A DNA stretch of 64,000 nucleotides from Drosophila persimilis (GCF_003286085.1 NW_020825317.1:3410001-3474000); one strand, 5' to 3'. Positions 20,474-33,400 are shown, counted from the stretch's first letter. Notes: a model not told the origin generated them from the sequence alone. Program-made: numbers and translations.

Positions 20474-23400
20474 CTACGTCTGACGATTGGCGCGTGCCTG
20501 GGCCTGCAGCAGATCCTTCGAGGGCACTGAGAAGACAAACGCGAGGCAGCCGAAGCGCAACAGAGTGCCGTGGGCGAGCACAGCGGCACCCTCCCAGGCC
20601 CCCGGCACCATGGGAACTGGCTCCCCCGTCGCCTGGCAGCGGCAGGCAGGCTTCACAATGCCCACCAGTCTGCAAGAAAGGGACGAAAAGAAAATGGGTT
20701 TGAGATATAATGGTTTTCGCCGAAAATATCTCACCTTTCCTCGCCCGACTTCTTTGGCTCGTACTGGCGCTCGATGTGGCGACGCTTGTCCAGGATCTCG
20801 TCAACGCGGCGCTTCAGATCGGCATCGTCTGGGCGCATGCGCTTGGCGGCCTTTGTGCGTCCATTCTCAGATAGATCGCACGTGTACAGCTGGCCATTGA
20901 CCTCTGTTCCGAACTCGGAGTAATTGATCAGCTCGAAGGACTTGGAGAACTCGTCGTAGAAGATGATGGCGTGCTGGGGCGAGATACGGCTGCAGTAGCC
21001 GATGGCGGAGAGATCAACGGTCTCGGTGTGGCACATCGATGTCGAGGGCGTGAAATGACCCCCATAGCCCACATAGAGGGTGCGGTAGCGCATAAAGATC
21101 GACTGCTCCAGCCCCAGGTTGCTGAACCAGCGGCTGTCCTCGAGCATATCGCCCAGGGGCGTGAGCACACCACGGGCGCGCACCTTGCAGTGGAGCAGTT
21201 TCAGTTCGAGGCGAGAGGCCAGCTCGTAGGCCTTCTCCGCATCGGTGCGCACGCGCGGCTCATAGCTCTCGGCGGCGGCATCGGCGGCCGCGATGGCCGC
21301 GGCGGTGGCCAGGGCCGGGTGGAGAGCCATCATGGGATCCTCGTCGGCGGCATTACCGTTCTTCTGGGCCAGAATCGATGACGTTTCGCTGGTGAACAGC
21401 AGAGAGAAGCGATTCATGTCCTCCGGGGCCAGGTCGCCCTGCAAAGCGGCACAAGGGGTCGTCGGCTGTTGCTGAACCGTTAGTTGACGCAAACGACGGG
21501 CGGCCGTGCGATTCTTGTACTGTGTTACAATCTCCGGATGCTCCTGGACGAGCTGCTGGAGGCGCTGGTGGGCCAGTTTTTTGATGATGTCCACGTCCAG
21601 GTGGCGCAGATCCGCGTCGATGATCGCCAACTTGCTGTCCGACTCCTCCTCCTCGTCGAAGCTCATGTCCAAAAATGGATTCTCCGCCTTCTCCTCGATT
21701 TTGATGGCCGTTGCCGAAGGCTCAACTTTTGGCTCTCCTGCTTCCTGCTCCATGGGAGCCGTGCCATTCTCCTGCTTTTCTGCTGCGTCTCCCGCTGCCG
21801 TACTCGCATCTGGCTCTGCCTCTGGACTATTGTCGCTATCGCTGTCGATGACCAGATCCTCCAAATCCTGGCCATTGCCGTACTCCCGCTGTATCTCACG
21901 GAACTTGGCATGGGCAGAGCGCAGGGCCTCCAAATCCTTGAGCAGTGACTCAGTCACCGTCTCCCTGGATATCTCCTCGACGGAATTGGGGAGATTCTTG
22001 CGGCGCTTCACCCCATCGTAGCGCAGCGTCTGGCGCATCGAGGGGAGCAGGGGCGGGGGATGCTCGTAGTGGTGCCGGACACTGGCCGGGACATCGATGT
22101 GGGCGCGTGTACGGACCGTGGTTTTGGTACGAAACGGGGGATGGCGCGTGTGTACGCGGCGGAAGAACTCCATCTTGACGCTCTCGTGGTCAACCGGCTG
22201 ATGGAAGCGATTCCATAGACGCACACGCTCTGTGGCCGAAATGCTGGTGGTCATGTGGGCGTCCTGGAGAGAGAGAGCAGGCTTTGTTGCAGGATTGGTG
22301 GAGCTGGAGGAGGTGGTTGTGGTGGTAGGAGTGGCAGAAGGAGGAGCACTTACGATGAAGTTCTCGGCATGATTCGGGCACATCCAGAGGCCCGCCGGTA
22401 GCGCCGTCATCGGCGGATCGAGGCAGTCCTGATGGTAGAACAGCGGACAGTAGTCGCAGGAAAGGAGCGGCGCCCGCTTGCACGATTTGCTGCAGTAGAA
22501 GCATGTCTTGGCCGGCAACGGCACTAGTCCCTGGCCATCTAGCTCGAACGGCTTCGAGTTGCGACGCTGATTCCCCGAGACCCGGCTCCGCCCGTTGCCC
22601 GCATGCGGCTGCGTCTGCTGGACGGGCTGCACCTTGCCGTTGCCGGGGAACTGCGTGTGTAGCTCAAGTTCGGGGGGCAGCGAGAACTGCTGCGGGTTGA
22701 GCATGCTGGCAGCGCGTATAATGTCGTCCAGCGGCGTAGGACGTTTGTTTGGGTCGAGGGCCCGCTGTATGGCCAGGGGCATCTTGGCCAGCAGCTTCTC
22801 GGTGCTGTTTCGCTCGCTGTTGCTCCGCTTGCGCAGATTGCGGATCTTCTGCGGTATCGATTCCAGGTCCCCCGACGACGGTGTGTGGCCGCGCGAGCCG
22901 CCACTACCGCCCGAGGGCACGCGCTCCACGGAATTGGCCTTGGACCGGGGCTGGATCACCTTCACCATGCGGCAGCTGTGGCACAGCCACTGGCCGCTGG
23001 GTATATCCTCTTCGCTGAGCGGCGGATCACTGAATGTGAAAAGGGAAGGGAGCGAACACTAAAACACTGTGCACTTGGTGGAGCTACCTACGGGGGAAAG
23101 GGGAGGGGATTCAATCGCATCTCTACTTACTGGCACTGCAGGTGGAAGCTGGACGGGCAACGGTCGCAGCATAACAGATTGCCCCCCTCCTCGCAGGCAT
23201 CGCAATAATCGTGATTGTGGCCACGGCCCGGACGCCTGTAGTACGGATGCTTGGTGTTTGTACCCTTCACGGCCTTCTCGTCCTCATTGGGCGGCGGCTC
23301 AATAAGCACCTTGATTTGCTAAACAAAACATGCAGAAAAGGAGAGAGTTAATAGTTAAAATCTGCGTTTATCCCAATTGGGCGGGCAGACGGGGCGTCCG

Positions 23401-23529
23401 CCAGCGTGTACGCGGATTCTGCTGCACCTTCGGGCACTGGTGTGCAGGGAAACTGTGCATTGGGCAGCGGCAATCACCTACCTCCATGATGCTTGTCGAG
23501 GCGCTGGCGTCTTGGTCCACCTTCGACAT
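20474..23529 (-). CDS. CG3815: PHF12-like PHD-finger corepressor
   Basis: Orthologue of PHF12/Pf1, a nuclear chromatin reader that works in Sin3/HDAC complexes with MRG15. Minus exons are 23482-23529, 23131-23318, 22354-23029, 20735-22263 and 20474-20669; joined they give 878 aa. PHD1 is at about residues 53-100 ([25 protein letters not shown]). PHD2 is at about 255-302 ([31 protein letters not shown]). An FHA-like domain follows at roughly 660-765 ([36 protein letters not shown]). A conserved tail closes it ([28 protein letters not shown]). The intron at 22264-22353 is exactly 90 nt with no in-frame stop. A three-copy nine-base repeat sits in the 3' UTR near 20427-20455. The poly(A) signal is at 20175-20180. 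The CG number is from memory. Confidence 0.92.
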
Positions 23530-23733
23530 GTTTCGCACTTTTTTATTTCACTTCAGCAATTATCTGTACACAAATTTGTTGTCGCTAATTTTTGAGAAGA
23601 GTTGAAACTCATACCGACAACAAGACGCATGCAGCCCTGCGCATCAAGGCGACGGACTGGCAACGCTGTGCGCGATTGTACATATATCGAGCGCAGTCGT
23701 CATTTATTTTTATATTTTTCGACATTTTATAAA
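23530..23733. promoter_or_regulatory. short divergent promoter between the PHF12 and UMA-domain genes
   Basis: Only 204 bp separate the two start codons, so the genes must share a bidirectional promoter region. I see no clear TATA box or DRE. Confidence 0.6.
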
Positions 23734-24111
23734 ATGTTTTCGGTATTTGGTAAGCGAAAGCCCACCGCCACTCCCACTGAGGAGGCCATACAAGGTCCTG
23801 CGGATGCCCCCCGACCCAGTGGTGGCGATGACTTTGTGTTCATTGAGCGAAAGCCCAGCGCAAATCCTGGCGGAATATACCCGCCCTCGATGCCATTCAC
23901 GGCGCCAGTGTCCGGCCCCGCAAGCTACAGCTATCTGGACGACATACCCTTCCAGCTGTCGCCCCATCTAACCACCAAGGAAGCCAGCCTCAGTGCCGAG
24001 CAGCAGATGGACGCCGCCTTGGCCCTCTTAACGCGCCAGGTGTCCGTCGATCGTCTGGCCGAGGAATACACCTTCGCCCTGGAGCGGTCCGTGCAAAAGG
24101 ATAGCAACTAG
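23734..24111 (+). CDS. UMA-domain (UMAD1-like) small protein
   Basis: Single exon of 125 aa. The start MFSVFGKRKP and the motif DDFVFIERKP resemble the start of human UMAD1. The C-terminal half carries a UMA (UBAP1-MVB12-associated) domain: YSYLDDIPFQLSPHL, then DRLAEEYTFALERSV. In UBAP1 and MVB12 this domain binds ESCRT-I on endosomes, so an endosomal sorting role is likely but inferred. AATAAA lies at 24175-24180. It is divergent from PHF12 and followed in the same direction by the gene at 24406. Confidence 0.82.
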   Translation: MFSVFGKRKPTATPTEEAIQGPADAPRPSGGDDFVFIERKPSANPGGIYPPSMPFTAPVSGPASYSYLDDIPFQLSPHLTTKEASLSAEQQMDAALALLTRQVSVDRLAEEYTFALERSVQKDSN

Positions 24112-24405
24112 AGAGCTGATTAGATGTATATTTTAACTACAAATAGCTTTATCATAGTTTTAATGTCATTCTGTAATAAAGGATTGAATATTGAATGTGG
24201 TAGGCCGAGAGATTTGTGAGGTCATCCCGTCCCTCGCTCATTCAATATTCAACGTTCGACTAAGCAACAACTGAAATTATCAGTGAGCTCCAAAGTATTT
24301 CGGGTTTAATTTTTTCGCATACGCTCAAAAAAAGGAAATTTTTTGTTTCCGTTTTGCAAAATTTTTGTGAGAATATATATTTGTGTATATTAGTTACGAA
24401 TCATT

Positions 24406-25359
24406 ATGGCCAGCTCGAACGTGTCTGACTGGGATGAGCCGTTGCCCACATCATCGCTCGAGGAGGCCGAAGAGGAGGATCCGGATTACTGCAGTCCTAG
24501 CAATCGGCAACGCAGGCAGGAGGAGAACGTGGACAAGCTGCGGTCATATGTCCGCCGTATGGCCTACCAGCCATCCATGCCGCCCAAGGCACGGCCAAGC
24601 GATGTGACCAGATCCCAGCCCAGGATGCAAGACCTGATGGAAAGCTACGCGCGGTTCAAGGATGTTTACGACCCTAAGCTGCGGGCCAAGCGGATCAAGA
24701 GAATGTTGGGCAAATACAATGCCATAACCACAGAGTAAGTGCGCACAAAAGCCAATAGAAGACCCAAATTAGGCAATCTTTTTTCTTGCAGACAGCTTGG
24801 GGAGGTTCTGAAGAGCAACGAAATGAAAGAGCGACGCAAGGAGGACTTCTTGAAGCGCAAGCAGGAGCTGTACTACAACATGCTGACCAAACTGGAGCGC
24901 CAGTGTCGTACACAGTACCTGAACGTGCTTATCAAGAAGTTTGCCAAGTTCATAGCCCATTTGGCCACCACCATGCGCATACCGCCGCAGCTGGTCGATC
25001 CGTACGCCCGCATGCAGCGCGGCATCTTCTGCAACATCCTGCTGGCCATTGGTGTGCAACCGACCTCACAGTCGGCCATCTACTACACAAGCCAGGACGC
25101 CATCGAGTATGATGTGTGCCACCGCCTGGCCCACGCTCTCCTCAGTCTTGTGATCAAGGCCCTGGACTCGGCAGCCACCCGTGATCCCAACGAGCTGGCC
25201 AAGCCCGTCGACATGGACCTGGAGATGGACAATCACATCAAGCGTCGCCTCATGTGCGCTGCTGAGAAGAAGATTTCCTACGAGCGCCGTCGCAACAGGC
25301 AGCAGCCGACATTCAAAAAGAGCGCTTTCGACAAGTGCAGTGCCCCCAAATGCGGGTAA
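24406..25359 (+). CDS. unrecognised basic protein, 298 aa
   Basis: Two exons, 24406-24734 and 24792-25359, join in frame across a 57-nt intron. The N-terminus is acidic (SLEEAEEEDPDYCSPSN). The middle is helical and basic (RRKEDFLKRKQELYYNM, RTQYLNVLIKKFAKFIAHL). The C-terminus is rich in Arg and Lys (ERRRNRQQPTFKKSAFDKC). There is no signal peptide or membrane segment. The stop codon overlaps a donor-like GGGTAAGG, so a further downstream exon cannot be excluded. The gene converges on mldr with about 80 bp between stop codons. It is clearly coding, but I do not recognise the family. Confidence 0.8.
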
Positions 25360-25437
25360 GGAGGGGGTTCGAGGGATGCGCTCCATGTATGGGTTTTCTA
25401 TTGTCCAATGAATCGCGGACACACATGTGAGAATCTA

Positions 25438-27090
25438 TTAAGTATTAAGGATGAGGCACAGCCAGTGCTCCGGCACGTCAAAGCTGTCGGTGGGATTTGG
25501 GGTGTACACATCGCAGTACGGCACATGCCAGGACCCACCCTCCGCCTGGTGGACGGAGAGGCGATGCCGGATGGGCTCTTTGACAATGATCTTGCCCGTC
25601 TGTGTTTGGGTGACCAGAGAGAACTGGTGCTCCTGCTGCCAGCGTCGGAAGATGGGCTTCAGTTCGGCTCCCAGCAGGAAGGCATGGGTGCGCATCAGGT
25701 CCCTTGAGAAGAAGTCAGTCTCCTGTCCGCTCCTTATCGTTGCGTACAGCAGAAAGGGATCGTCGTGCGATCTGCCAATGGGGGGAGGGAAAAAAGTTAT
25801 TCTGTGATCGGATCGGATGGGAGTCCCTTACAGATTGTTGGTGAGAAAGAGGCTGGCATTGTTCTGCACATAGTGCATGGCCGACTTGGACCATTTCCGC
25901 ATGTGCTCCCGGCCCAGGACTAATACACGCTTGTGTCGCTCCTTGAAGTGACGCACTACCGTCGCCAGGAGCTTCGCGAGTTGCTGGGGTGCCTTCTTCG
26001 CGCCGGTGGAGTAGGCCACATTGAGGCCATCGATCACACAGTCGTAGGGGGCAGTCTTCTCCACGTACTGCTTGAAGCGCAGCACCTCCTCGGGTGTGGA
26101 CTTCTGGAACACGTCCCCCCGTATCAGAACCTTCTCCAGAAAGCACTCGCTCAGCTGCCGGAACTCCTCGTCGCTGATGGCTACCGGTTGCAGATGCTGC
26201 CGGCACTCCTGGCACTTGCCCAACGGCCCCAGACGGCTGGCGGTCACTCGCAGCTGTTGTGGCAGCTGCTGGCCTAGCTGGAGCAGCCGCTGGGCCACCT
26301 TCTGGCTGACGAGGATGTTGTGGCGCTCGAGGAACTGCAGCAGGCGCTCCAGTTCGACTCTCAGGCTAGAGGTGGCTGCTGGCTCCTGGGCGAGACGGTT
26401 GAGCAGGGCGAGGTACACTTCGCACCTGGGCTGCTTGCGGGCCAGAGTCATTTCCTCGAGTAGGCGCCAGGCCTCCTCCGCCTGGTCGCTTTGGCCAAAC
26501 GCTTTTTCGGCCAGGGCACTGTAGGCGGATACGCTGGGCGTGCTAGTCACCTTCATCATCTCCAGCAGTGGGAGGGCACGCTGCCAGTGCTCTGTGGTGG
26601 CCACCAGCCCGTGGATCACCTGCTCGCAGCTGGTGGCGTCTAGTGTCTCATGGGCTGCCTGCAGCGAGTCGCAGATCTGGAGGATCTCCCGCTGCTCCGC
26701 CTCGCTGAGCGGCCGTGTGTGGTAGGCCGTGTTGTAGACGCGCAGTAGGCGTCCCAGGGTGGCTGCATTTGGTCCGGCTCCGGTGCTCCTGAGGTAATCC
26801 ACGTAGTTCTTGGCCAGCGACAGCTGCTGGGGACCGCTGCACACGCCCAGGATGACGGCGTCCACGTTGTGGTCATTGATGTGCTTGTAGCCCTCGATCA
26901 GCGAGTGCCGCACGCTCTGCCACTCATCGCCGCTTAGTTCCTGCCGCCGAGCGAAGTAGTTGCTCTTCAGCTGCTCTAGCTGGTCGGAGGGCACGCTGCC
27001 TAGCAGCTGGGGTCGCTTGTGCTGGCTGGCCATCAGGCGGTGGTGGCCGCCGAACCACCGCAGCTGCCGCAGCAAACGTATGTTGTACAT
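25438..27090 (-). CDS. mldr: mitochondrial RNase P nuclease subunit (PRORP/MRPP3)
   Basis: Protein-only RNase P catalytic subunit, which cuts 5' leaders from mitochondrial tRNA precursors in complex with MRPP1 and MRPP2. Exons 25832-27090 and 25438-25771 give 530 aa. The basic start [17 protein letters not shown] suits a mitochondrial targeting signal. PPR-like helical repeats follow. A zinc site is indicated by CQECRQHL (about residue 290) with the C-terminal [11 protein letters not shown]. The NYN metallonuclease domain starts [15 protein letters not shown] (about 350), continues [15 protein letters not shown] and [19 protein letters not shown], and ends [13 protein letters not shown]. The expected catalytic aspartates are present. 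It is divergent from mei-9, with 409 bp between start codons. I recall the D. melanogaster gene mulder as X-linked. Confidence 0.93.
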
Positions 27091-27499
27091 AATTGACTGC
27101 TTATAATGAATTTGTTATGTATTATCATTTATTTCTTGCGTTTTTGAATATTTTGTAAATTGACCAATTCCAACAGTCTGGCAGCCCCATCGATATTGTG
27201 CATCCTCAAAATGCTGATTAAAAAGCCATATATGGTGCATAATCTTTTGAATTAGTATTCTAGAGTTCCACGTTTTTCATTTGATTATTGCAATTTCTTC
27301 AAAAGATTTTCGCTTTTTCAGTGAATTAATCAATCCTGATTTGTTTGTACCTGGTCAGGCGCTGCCGGACCACCAACAATAGTCGATATTCTCTGAAATT
27401 TTCCCGCCATCGATAATACATTTTCGATTTTATCTTTGACTTGACAACAGCTGATTAACCCGGCATTTTTTGTGCGAATTGTGAAATATTTTTGAAGCC
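27091..27499. promoter_or_regulatory. divergent promoter of mldr and mei-9 with ATCGATA-like motifs
   Basis: The gap between the two start codons contains ATCGATA at 27189-27195, TCGATA near 27383 and ATCGATA at 27408-27414. These are near-matches to the DREF site TATCGATA. The role is inferred from motif and position. Confidence 0.45.
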
Positions 27500-30400
27500 A
27501 TGTCCGAGACTGCCGCGGAAAAAACCGCTGATGCGGATGCAGATGCTGGCAAAGAGCTGTCTCAGGAGACGAATACAAGCAAACTGCTGGAGACAGACGA
27601 GGCCGTGCGAGAGGATGACGAGCTGGCCAACATTGTGACCGCTGAGGAGTATTTGATGAGCAAAGATATTGTTCTGCTGGAGTATGAGAAGCAAATGTTT
27701 CTCGATCTGGTCCATGCAGACGGCCTGCTGGTGTGTGCCAAGTAAGTGTCCATCAGTTGGGGTTGCCCACACTCAAGTAACACCATGAATTATCCGCCCG
27801 AAACAAGGGGCCTGAGCTATGAGCGCGCCTTGGTTCACATTTTAAAGGCGTACAGCGATGCTGGAAACCTTATTCTGATCATCAATGGCTCCGACTGGGA
27901 AGAGCAGTACTATAAATCGAAAATGGAGGCCAAGTACGTGCACGAGGTGGCCAATACGGCAACGGAAAGGTGAAAAATAACCAGTCCTTTCATATTTCCC
28001 TCTCACTCAGATCCATGTTTGTTCCGCAGGGAGCGTGTTTATCTGGAGGGAGGCCTTCAGTTCATCAGCACCCGCATCCTGGTGGTTGATTTGCTCAAGC
28101 AGCGCATCCCCATCGAGCTGATCACCGGAATAGTGGTGCTGCGAGCCCACACCATCATCGAGAGCTGCCAGGAGGCGTTCGCCCTGCGCCTCTACCGGCA
28201 GCGCAACAAGACGGGCTTCGTGAAGGCCTTTTCCAACAGCCCGGAGGCCTTCACCATCGGTTACTCGCACATTGAGCGCACCATGCGCAATCTCTTTGTC
28301 AAGCAGCTGTACATCTGGCCCCGCTTCCATGCAACAGTACGCGGCGCCCTCAAACCGTGGCAGGCGCAGACTATCGAGCTGCATGTCCCCCTCAGCCAAC
28401 ATATGACCTCCATCCAGACGCACATCCTGGACATAATGAACTTTCTGGTGCGCGAGATCAAGCGGATTAATCGGAACGTAGACATGGAGGCCGTCACCGT
28501 TGAAAATTGTGTCACCAAGAAGTTCCACAAAATCCTACAGGCGCAGCTGGACTGCATCTGGCATCAGCTTAACTCACAGACGAAGCTGATTGTCGCCGAC
28601 CTCAAGATCCTGCGTAGTCTGATGATGTGAGTACTTTTCGGCAAATCCTGGCGGGAAGTGGCTTTCATTTGCGATCACACTCCCAGATCCACCATGTATC
28701 ACGACGCTGTGAGCGCCTATGCCCTGATGAAGCGCTACCGCAGCACGGAGTATGCTCTGAGCAACTCGGGATGGACCCTCCTCGATGCCGCCGAACAGGT
28801 CTTCAAGCTCTCCAAGCAGCGCGTCTACAATGGCCAGCAGGGTGAGTCGTCCAGTTATTTAATGGCATCCCCAAAATTACTTTTAATTAAACAGAATTTG
28901 AGCCTGAGCCCTGCCCCAAGTGGCAGGCACTGACCGAGCTGCTCACGCAAGACATATCTCACAAAAGCCATGGACAAGAGCAACCCAAGGTGCTGATACT
29001 CTGCCAGGATGCGCGCACCTGTTACCAGCTGAAGCAATACCTCACACAGGGCGGGCCTCGTTTCCTGCTGCAGCAGGCCTTGCACCACGAGGTGCCCGTG
29101 GGCAATCTGAGCGATAGCTATGCCCGCGAAAGTCAGTCCATTGCGGCCGGAACAGCAGCAGCTACCTCTAAAGTAGACCACCCCAATTCAGGAGCCGCTG
29201 CGGTAGAGGCCTCCCAGCCTGCTGCTGCTGGGATCGATGAGCTTGCGCAGCTGCTAAGCGAAACGGATGCGGAAGCGCAGCATTTTGAGGAGAGCTACAT
29301 GCTGACGATGAGCCAGCCCTCTCTGTCGCAGGAAAAGCAACTAAAGGCGGATCCGAATACATCAATTTTCGAAACGATACCTGAACTCGAACAATTCGAT
29401 GTGACGGCTGCCCTCGAGGCGGCGGCCCACCGCAAGCAGCCCTACGTCTGTCTGCAGACCTTCAAGACAGAGCGCGAGGGCTCCATGGCACTGGAGCATA
29501 TACTGGAGAAGCTCCAGCCGCACCATGTGGTTATGTACAACACCAATGTGACGGCCATACGCCAGTTGGAAGTGTTCGAGGCGCGTCGCTGCCTGCCACC
29601 CGCCGAACGGATGAAGGTCTACTTTCTGATCCATGCACGGACAGTCGAGGAGCAGTCATATCTGACAAGCCTAAGGCGAGAGAAGGCCGCGTTCGAGCTA
29701 ATCATCGAAACCAAGAGCGTGAGTAAAACACAAAATGAGAAAAGCCACAGATCCCTAAAGGACTAGCCCAAAAATGTTACAACTTTTGATTGGATACTTA
29801 ATTTTTTTTACGTAGTCATACCAGAGGCTAAGGAAATTAATTCAAGTAATGTTGGATTTTTAAATGTCCCACTTTTCCCAGGGATTGCTGCCATCTAAAG
29901 GTCGCAGATTAAAGTCCACCCAATCGTACAAGCGTACACATTGCAAGTGGAAACGAGCGGGAACGTTGTGAGCTGCGGCTAGGGCCGCGGCTCTACATTT
30001 ATACCCGATACTCAGTGAGTATGCCTCATCTCCGCAAGAGGATGCACTCTGCACGTTAACGAGTGAGTGAGAGAATGAGTAAGATCGGGGAAGGCGTTGC
30101 GTAGCCACTGCAATTTCATTTGTTCCTTCTGGCTATAATAATGATCCGATCTAAGCCAAATTCGGAAATCTGGTAGTTATGGGTATCAATGCACAACATT
30201 TACCAGGACTTTTCATCAATATATTGCCTCAAATTTCACTGAAACCTGAGTTTGAATTGATCGCCACGAAAGACAACTTATATTTTTGTCCCGTGTTGAC
30301 GTGTAGTTGCCCAAAATCGACCTTAGCTCCAGGTTTATGGCTAAGCAAGATCATCCTTATAATGGAAGAATAATTTTGCAAATCTTTCTTCTAGTATCGG

Positions 30401-33400
30401 AGTATATTATATTTGTGGTGAAAGCGGATGTGGGTAACGCCCAGATGGAAGCGTTTCCCCCCTTATAAAATTATATGTATGTAACTGCGAAATATCGTCA
30501 GAAAAAAGTAAAATGTTTAACAGATCTTTTGGCCTGGTATTGGTAGGGCTATGGATTGTGTTATTGTAAGATTTGTGAATGGATCTGTATTTTGGTATTT
30601 GCCAGACTTAACAGCTGTAGAATTCATAAGTTTAATATCCACGATCTGTGGCGTGTTTACTTAATTAATGAATTGTAAGATACAAGGATGTCCAATAAGT
30701 TGTGCGGTTTGATAAGAGAGGGCGTTGCGACTAGCCTAATTTGCATATTTCATATGAACGTACATATGTGAAGTTTCATTTCAATCTGTCATTTCATTTT
30801 TTTTAAATCATTTAGCAAAATTAAATTAAATTTTAAAAGCAAAGAAAATTTATGAATATTGAAGGTTTATAAAGACTCTTTGCCTTCAATTAATTTAACT
30901 TAATTTAATTTAATTAATTTAATTTAATTAAACAAGCCTTAAAGACTACGCACGTTAAGTACGTACAAAATCAGCAACAACACCAGAAATTGTAGAAAAA
31001 ATACAGGATATCGTATTGAAGAATTATCGAGTGACTGAAAGAGATTTAGTAGAAGCCCTTGGCAGCTCATTGGGCAGTGTAAGAAAAATTTTGGCTGTAT
31101 CCTTTTAGACCAGCTGAACAAATTATTTTTCATCGGGACAATCCACCGTGTCACAAAATCATTTTGACAATGGCTTAAATCTATAAATTAAAGTTTGAAA
31201 TGCTGGAGCATTCCTCGTATTGACCAGACTTGGCTCCTAGCGACTTTTATCTGTTTCCAAACCTAAATAAAATTCCTGCTTGGAAAGCGGTTTTCATCAA
31301 CTGATGAGGTCATAACAGATGTGGAAGCGTATTTTCATAAATTCATAAATTGGAATCTCGTTGGAACTTAGGCTTACTGTATGGGCTTACTGAATAACAA
31401 AGTGTATTTCGAACCATTAAATTGTGTTATTCTTATTGACAACAAATTTTTGAACATACTATTTTTTTTCGGATACAAAATGAAATAAATAATAACATTT
31501 GGTGCTCAAATTTAGCTTAATTACACGCACTGCAGTTGTATTTTTTTTTTTAATTAGGGTATTAGTAAAAATTAGGGTGATTCATGATTCGTTGTTTCCG
31601 GCTTTTAGTATTATGTGTATTTTGAAAATATTTTGAGCTTTTTCCTGTAATTTTAATACAGTTGCGATCTTCGGATTCTGAGCTATGTATTGTTTCCGAG
31701 TCGTCGTCTTGGCTCGTAAAGAAGTTAATTAATCCCCAGAGAAATCTTCATCAGCGACCCTCAAAAACCCCCCGGTCACGAGTTTCAAGCAAATCCTATG
31801 AATTTTTCAAATGAGTTTCCACATTGATTTTTTGAGGTTTTGGAAAAAAAACCTGACGTTCAGGGCCCCAAAATACATAAGGATATGATACTCTGGTCAG
31901 TCGCGCACGGCACTTTTTATTTTTGTGGGAATGTGTTGTATAAGTTAAATATTTCAAAACATGGAAATCTACATTCATGTATGTACATATGTATATTGTA
32001 GTAAATAATTTGTTTATTATATTTCCTTGCGCTCTGACCTCAATTTCAATTTCTGTTCTCCATTTTCGATTGCTTACGTTTTCATTAATAATGCAAAATT
32101 CTGCACCCGTGTGAATTACAATTATTAGCGTTCGAACTTGGGGTTTGATTTTTATTTTGGTTTGATTTTATTTTGGGTCTTGCATTTAAAAATGTACATT
32201 CAATTCATGCATGTCCACTGGGTCTACAGTTGCCTTGTTTTGTACCGAAGCTTGGCCATTTTTAATATTTGCTGACATTCTTGTACTCAACCTTGCTGTA
32301 GCTTCTTTTAGATATTTTTGATGGCATTGGTTTTTCAAATTTGTATTCCCGTATAATCTGTATTCCCCGTATAACGAAGCTAATATGTTATATATTACCA
32401 AGTTTGAAAGTAGTTTGATCCTTGGGAGACTCATCTTGTGGTACAAGTGCAAGCTGTTCTTTCTGTTCTGTTCTGCCCATCGTCAATAAAATGTGTCCTA
32501 TAACTTCATTTACTGTTTCTGGTCTTAGGAATGGCCCCATAAACTGTATAGTTTTGTTTCCGAGCTTCTTCAAGTATTTGATATATTTTAAACTGCCGGC
32601 TTTTCATATTAGCTTTACATTTGGAGTTTGATGCAGACGAAAGGCCAACGATAAAGCTTGCATGCATACCTAAGTCAAGCTTACGTAGATGCTCTTAAGT
32701 TTCTGGCCTAACTATGAAAAAACGAACGGGCCTAAAGCAATATTCTCCAAGAAGACGGATACCCATTTTACACTTAGTCACACAGAAGGTGTAGAAAAAC
32801 TTTGACCACTCAGTTTTTGTTTAATAGCTGGAAAAAAAGATCCCATTAGAAGTAATGAAATATCTGAAAGGCAGATGGCGGCATGATTCGATAATTTGAG
32901 TGGTTACAAAATCTTTTGAGAGGGCTGATGTGTAAGAGCTCGGAATATGGTATTACAGTACAATCCGTATTTGCAGGTTAGTTTTCTAAATTCTCAAAAA
33001 ACTCATACTTTTCTCTATCGAAAGAGTTTTAACATTACCATTTGTTGTTGATCATGGGAAGGCGCTAGGCCAAACAGTAGAGTTATCGCAGAAAATACAA
33101 AAATGTTTAGTGCACATGAATATTGGATCCCAATAAGGCCAAAAAAGCAGCCCTCGTAGATCCTTTATTTTTTTATTTTTATTTCCACTAAACTGTGTAC
33201 ATTTCTTTACAGAAAATGGTTGTGCCAGAGTATCAGGACGGCAAGACGGACGAGGCTTTTGTGTTGTACAAGAGCTACGATGACGAGCCAGGGGACAATG
33301 CCCAGAGTCGGCAAGCCGGCGGTCAGAAACAGCCTCAGAGGCAGAAGGAGACGCCCAAGGTGATTGTGGACATGCGAGAGTTCCGATCGGACCTGCCATG

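Noticed and set aside
22595-23062. A 155-codon plus-strand ORF.
   Set aside because: It is antisense to PHF12 exons with clear PHD fingers.
25715-26215. A 166-codon minus-strand ORF with cysteine-poor, Gly/Arg-rich content.
   Set aside because: It is a frame shadow of the mldr coding exon on the same strand.
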